DNA from: Thermococcus thioreducens
Lineage (GTDB): Archaea > Methanobacteriota_B > Thermococci > Thermococcales > Thermococcaceae
Direction of reading: 5' to 3'
Length of the DNA: 64,000 nt
NCBI RefSeq assembly: GCF_002214545.1
Contig: NZ_CP015105.1
Location: forward strand, 1,922,001 to 1,986,000
Shown: positions 63,519 through 64,000 of the stretch, in pieces
How positions within the stretch are numbered: position 1 is the stretch's first letter
Layout of the letters: the number at the start of each line of letters is the position of its first letter
Made by a program: the position numbers and the translations under genes
The notes under the pieces: generated by a model
What the model saw: only the letters and a program-made list of their open reading frames with translations
The model's database searches: none
Told to the model about the DNA's origin: nothing

Positions 63519-63955
63519 TCATGATAAATCCTTCCGACTTAACTCAACTCCAAAACATAGATTTTCCCTCCTTTTTCCAGCTCCAGAAACTCGTAATATC
63601 CGGGACTGTACAAAGTGGCCTTGGCCTTCTGTTATTCATTGGAGCCTTACTATGGCTCGTCATTAGCATAGTTGGTGGCATATACATCATCATAAAATAC
63701 GACGCTGACCTCCACAGTATCTTTTGGTACTGGATTAACAGTAATATAGCCTTTTGGGGCATAAATACACTATTCTCTCTCCCTGCAATTGTTGGTATCT
63801 TCCTATGGCCACTGTTCCTCGCACTAACAATAATACTCGTTGTCATTTGGGTCAAAAGGGCAGGCATAATGGTGCCATTACTTGGCGCCCTCGGTCTCAT
63901 TGGGTGGGCTTATGGAAGTGCATTTGGCTATGAAAGCGATGGTTTCCTGAGCTGA
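63515..63955 (+). CDS. 146-residue membrane protein
   Basis: A protein with a short N-terminal soluble part (NPSDLTQLQNIDFPSFFQLQ) and four membrane helices (LGLLLFIGALLWLVISIVGG, IFWYWINSNIAFWGI, LPAIVGIFLWPLFLALTIIL, GIMVPLLGALGLIGWAYG). It overlaps paralogue 2 by four bases, so the two are coupled, much as paralogue 1 is followed by the protease and a small membrane protein. Confidence 0.72.
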   Translation: MIMINPSDLTQLQNIDFPSFFQLQKLVISGTVQSGLGLLLFIGALLWLVISIVGGIYIIIKYDADLHSIFWYWINSNIAFWGINTLFSLPAIVGIFLWPLFLALTIILVVIWVKRAGIMVPLLGALGLIGWAYGSAFGYESDGFLS

Positions 63956-63965
63956 GGTGGAAACC

Positions 63966-64000
63966 GTGAACGTCAAGAACACTTTACGACATTGGGCTCT
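63966..64000 (+). CDS. Start of a further element gene (partial)
   Basis: GTG 63966 follows a GAGGTGG ribosome binding site and opens a frame reading NVKNTLRHWA that continues past the window edge. It indicates that the same operon goes on; nothing can be said about the product. Confidence 0.5.
   Translation, partial: MNVKNTLRHWA

Larger units (their letters stand above)
47090..64000 (+). mobile_element. Integrated virus-like element (left part; right end lies outside the window)
   Basis: The left boundary is the partial tRNA-Tyr gene at 47090-47134. From there to the window edge nearly all genes are on the plus strand, short, overlapping, and mostly exported or membrane proteins without housekeeping matches. 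Marks of a mobile element are an SSV-type integrase fragment, a small HTH protein beside it, and a HerA/FtsK-like ATPase. At least 16.9 kb is present. PAV1 and TPV1, spindle-shaped viruses of Thermococcales, share LamG-type proteins and an ATPase, so a related virus is a sensible hypothesis. No replication initiator is seen in this part. Confidence 0.85.

Noticed and set aside
47090-64000. CRISPR array or defence island in the accessory region
   Set aside because: No regularly spaced repeats, cas genes, restriction or toxin-antitoxin motifs were seen.

Overview
The window comes from a hyperthermophilic archaeon of the order Thermococcales, most likely a Thermococcus. The evidence is GAPOR (glyceraldehyde-3-phosphate:ferredoxin oxidoreductase), an archaeal fructose-bisphosphate aldolase/phosphatase, an LrpA close to the Pyrococcus furiosus protein, pantoate kinase beside ATP-dependent DNA ligase, archaeosine synthase, a tetraether-lipid-synthase-like radical SAM enzyme, Thermococcales Glycolytic Motifs, GGTGA-type ribosome binding sites and an intron-containing tRNA-Trp. 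No database search was run; names rest on recognised motifs and family memory.

Bases 1-47,089 are ordinary, gene-dense chromosome. In order: an ABC-2 exporter tail (1-1,704); a sugar kinase, regulator, acylphosphatase, CutA and DUF99 (1,691-4,526); a probable box C/D sRNA (about 4,556-4,618); a stress protein, GcvT and an EamA permease; tRNA-Trp, followed by a 297-bp imperfect palindrome; fbp, a glycerol catabolism block (glpK, a G3P dehydrogenase trio) and GAPOR (8,594-16,693), with fbp and GAPOR each carrying a glycolytic-motif operator on opposite sides of the TATA box; redox, carbamate, protease and tRNA-modification genes; a compact minus-strand operon pairing a small exported protein with an ABC transporter (25,082-29,941); methyltransferases, tRNA-Gly, lrpA, a MinD-like ATPase, pyrE, DNA ligase, pantoate kinase, an NhaC antiporter, uracil-DNA glycosylase, the Tes-like enzyme, CidA/LrgB-type genes and a Tfx-type regulator.

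From 47,090 to beyond the right edge lies an integrated element. It starts with the 3' half of a tRNA-Tyr gene fused in frame to the C-terminal part of an SSV-type tyrosine integrase, so the intact tRNA and the N-terminal integrase fragment should lie past 64,000. The element is almost entirely plus-strand and rich in exported and membrane proteins: a LamG-domain protein, two paralogous exported proteins with calcium-loop-like motifs, a complete subtilisin, a run of tiny membrane proteins, a winged-helix regulator followed by a HerA/FtsK-like ATPase, a coiled-coil membrane protein and an S-layer-like protein. Two transcription units start from almost identical promoters 13.8 kb apart, and two intergenic regions have strong RNA or DNA secondary structure. 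No replication protein or recognisable double-jelly-roll capsid gene is visible in this part. The best reading is a virus (possibly spindle-shaped, PAV1/TPV1-like) or a related surface-remodelling integrative element; it is the most novel part of the window.
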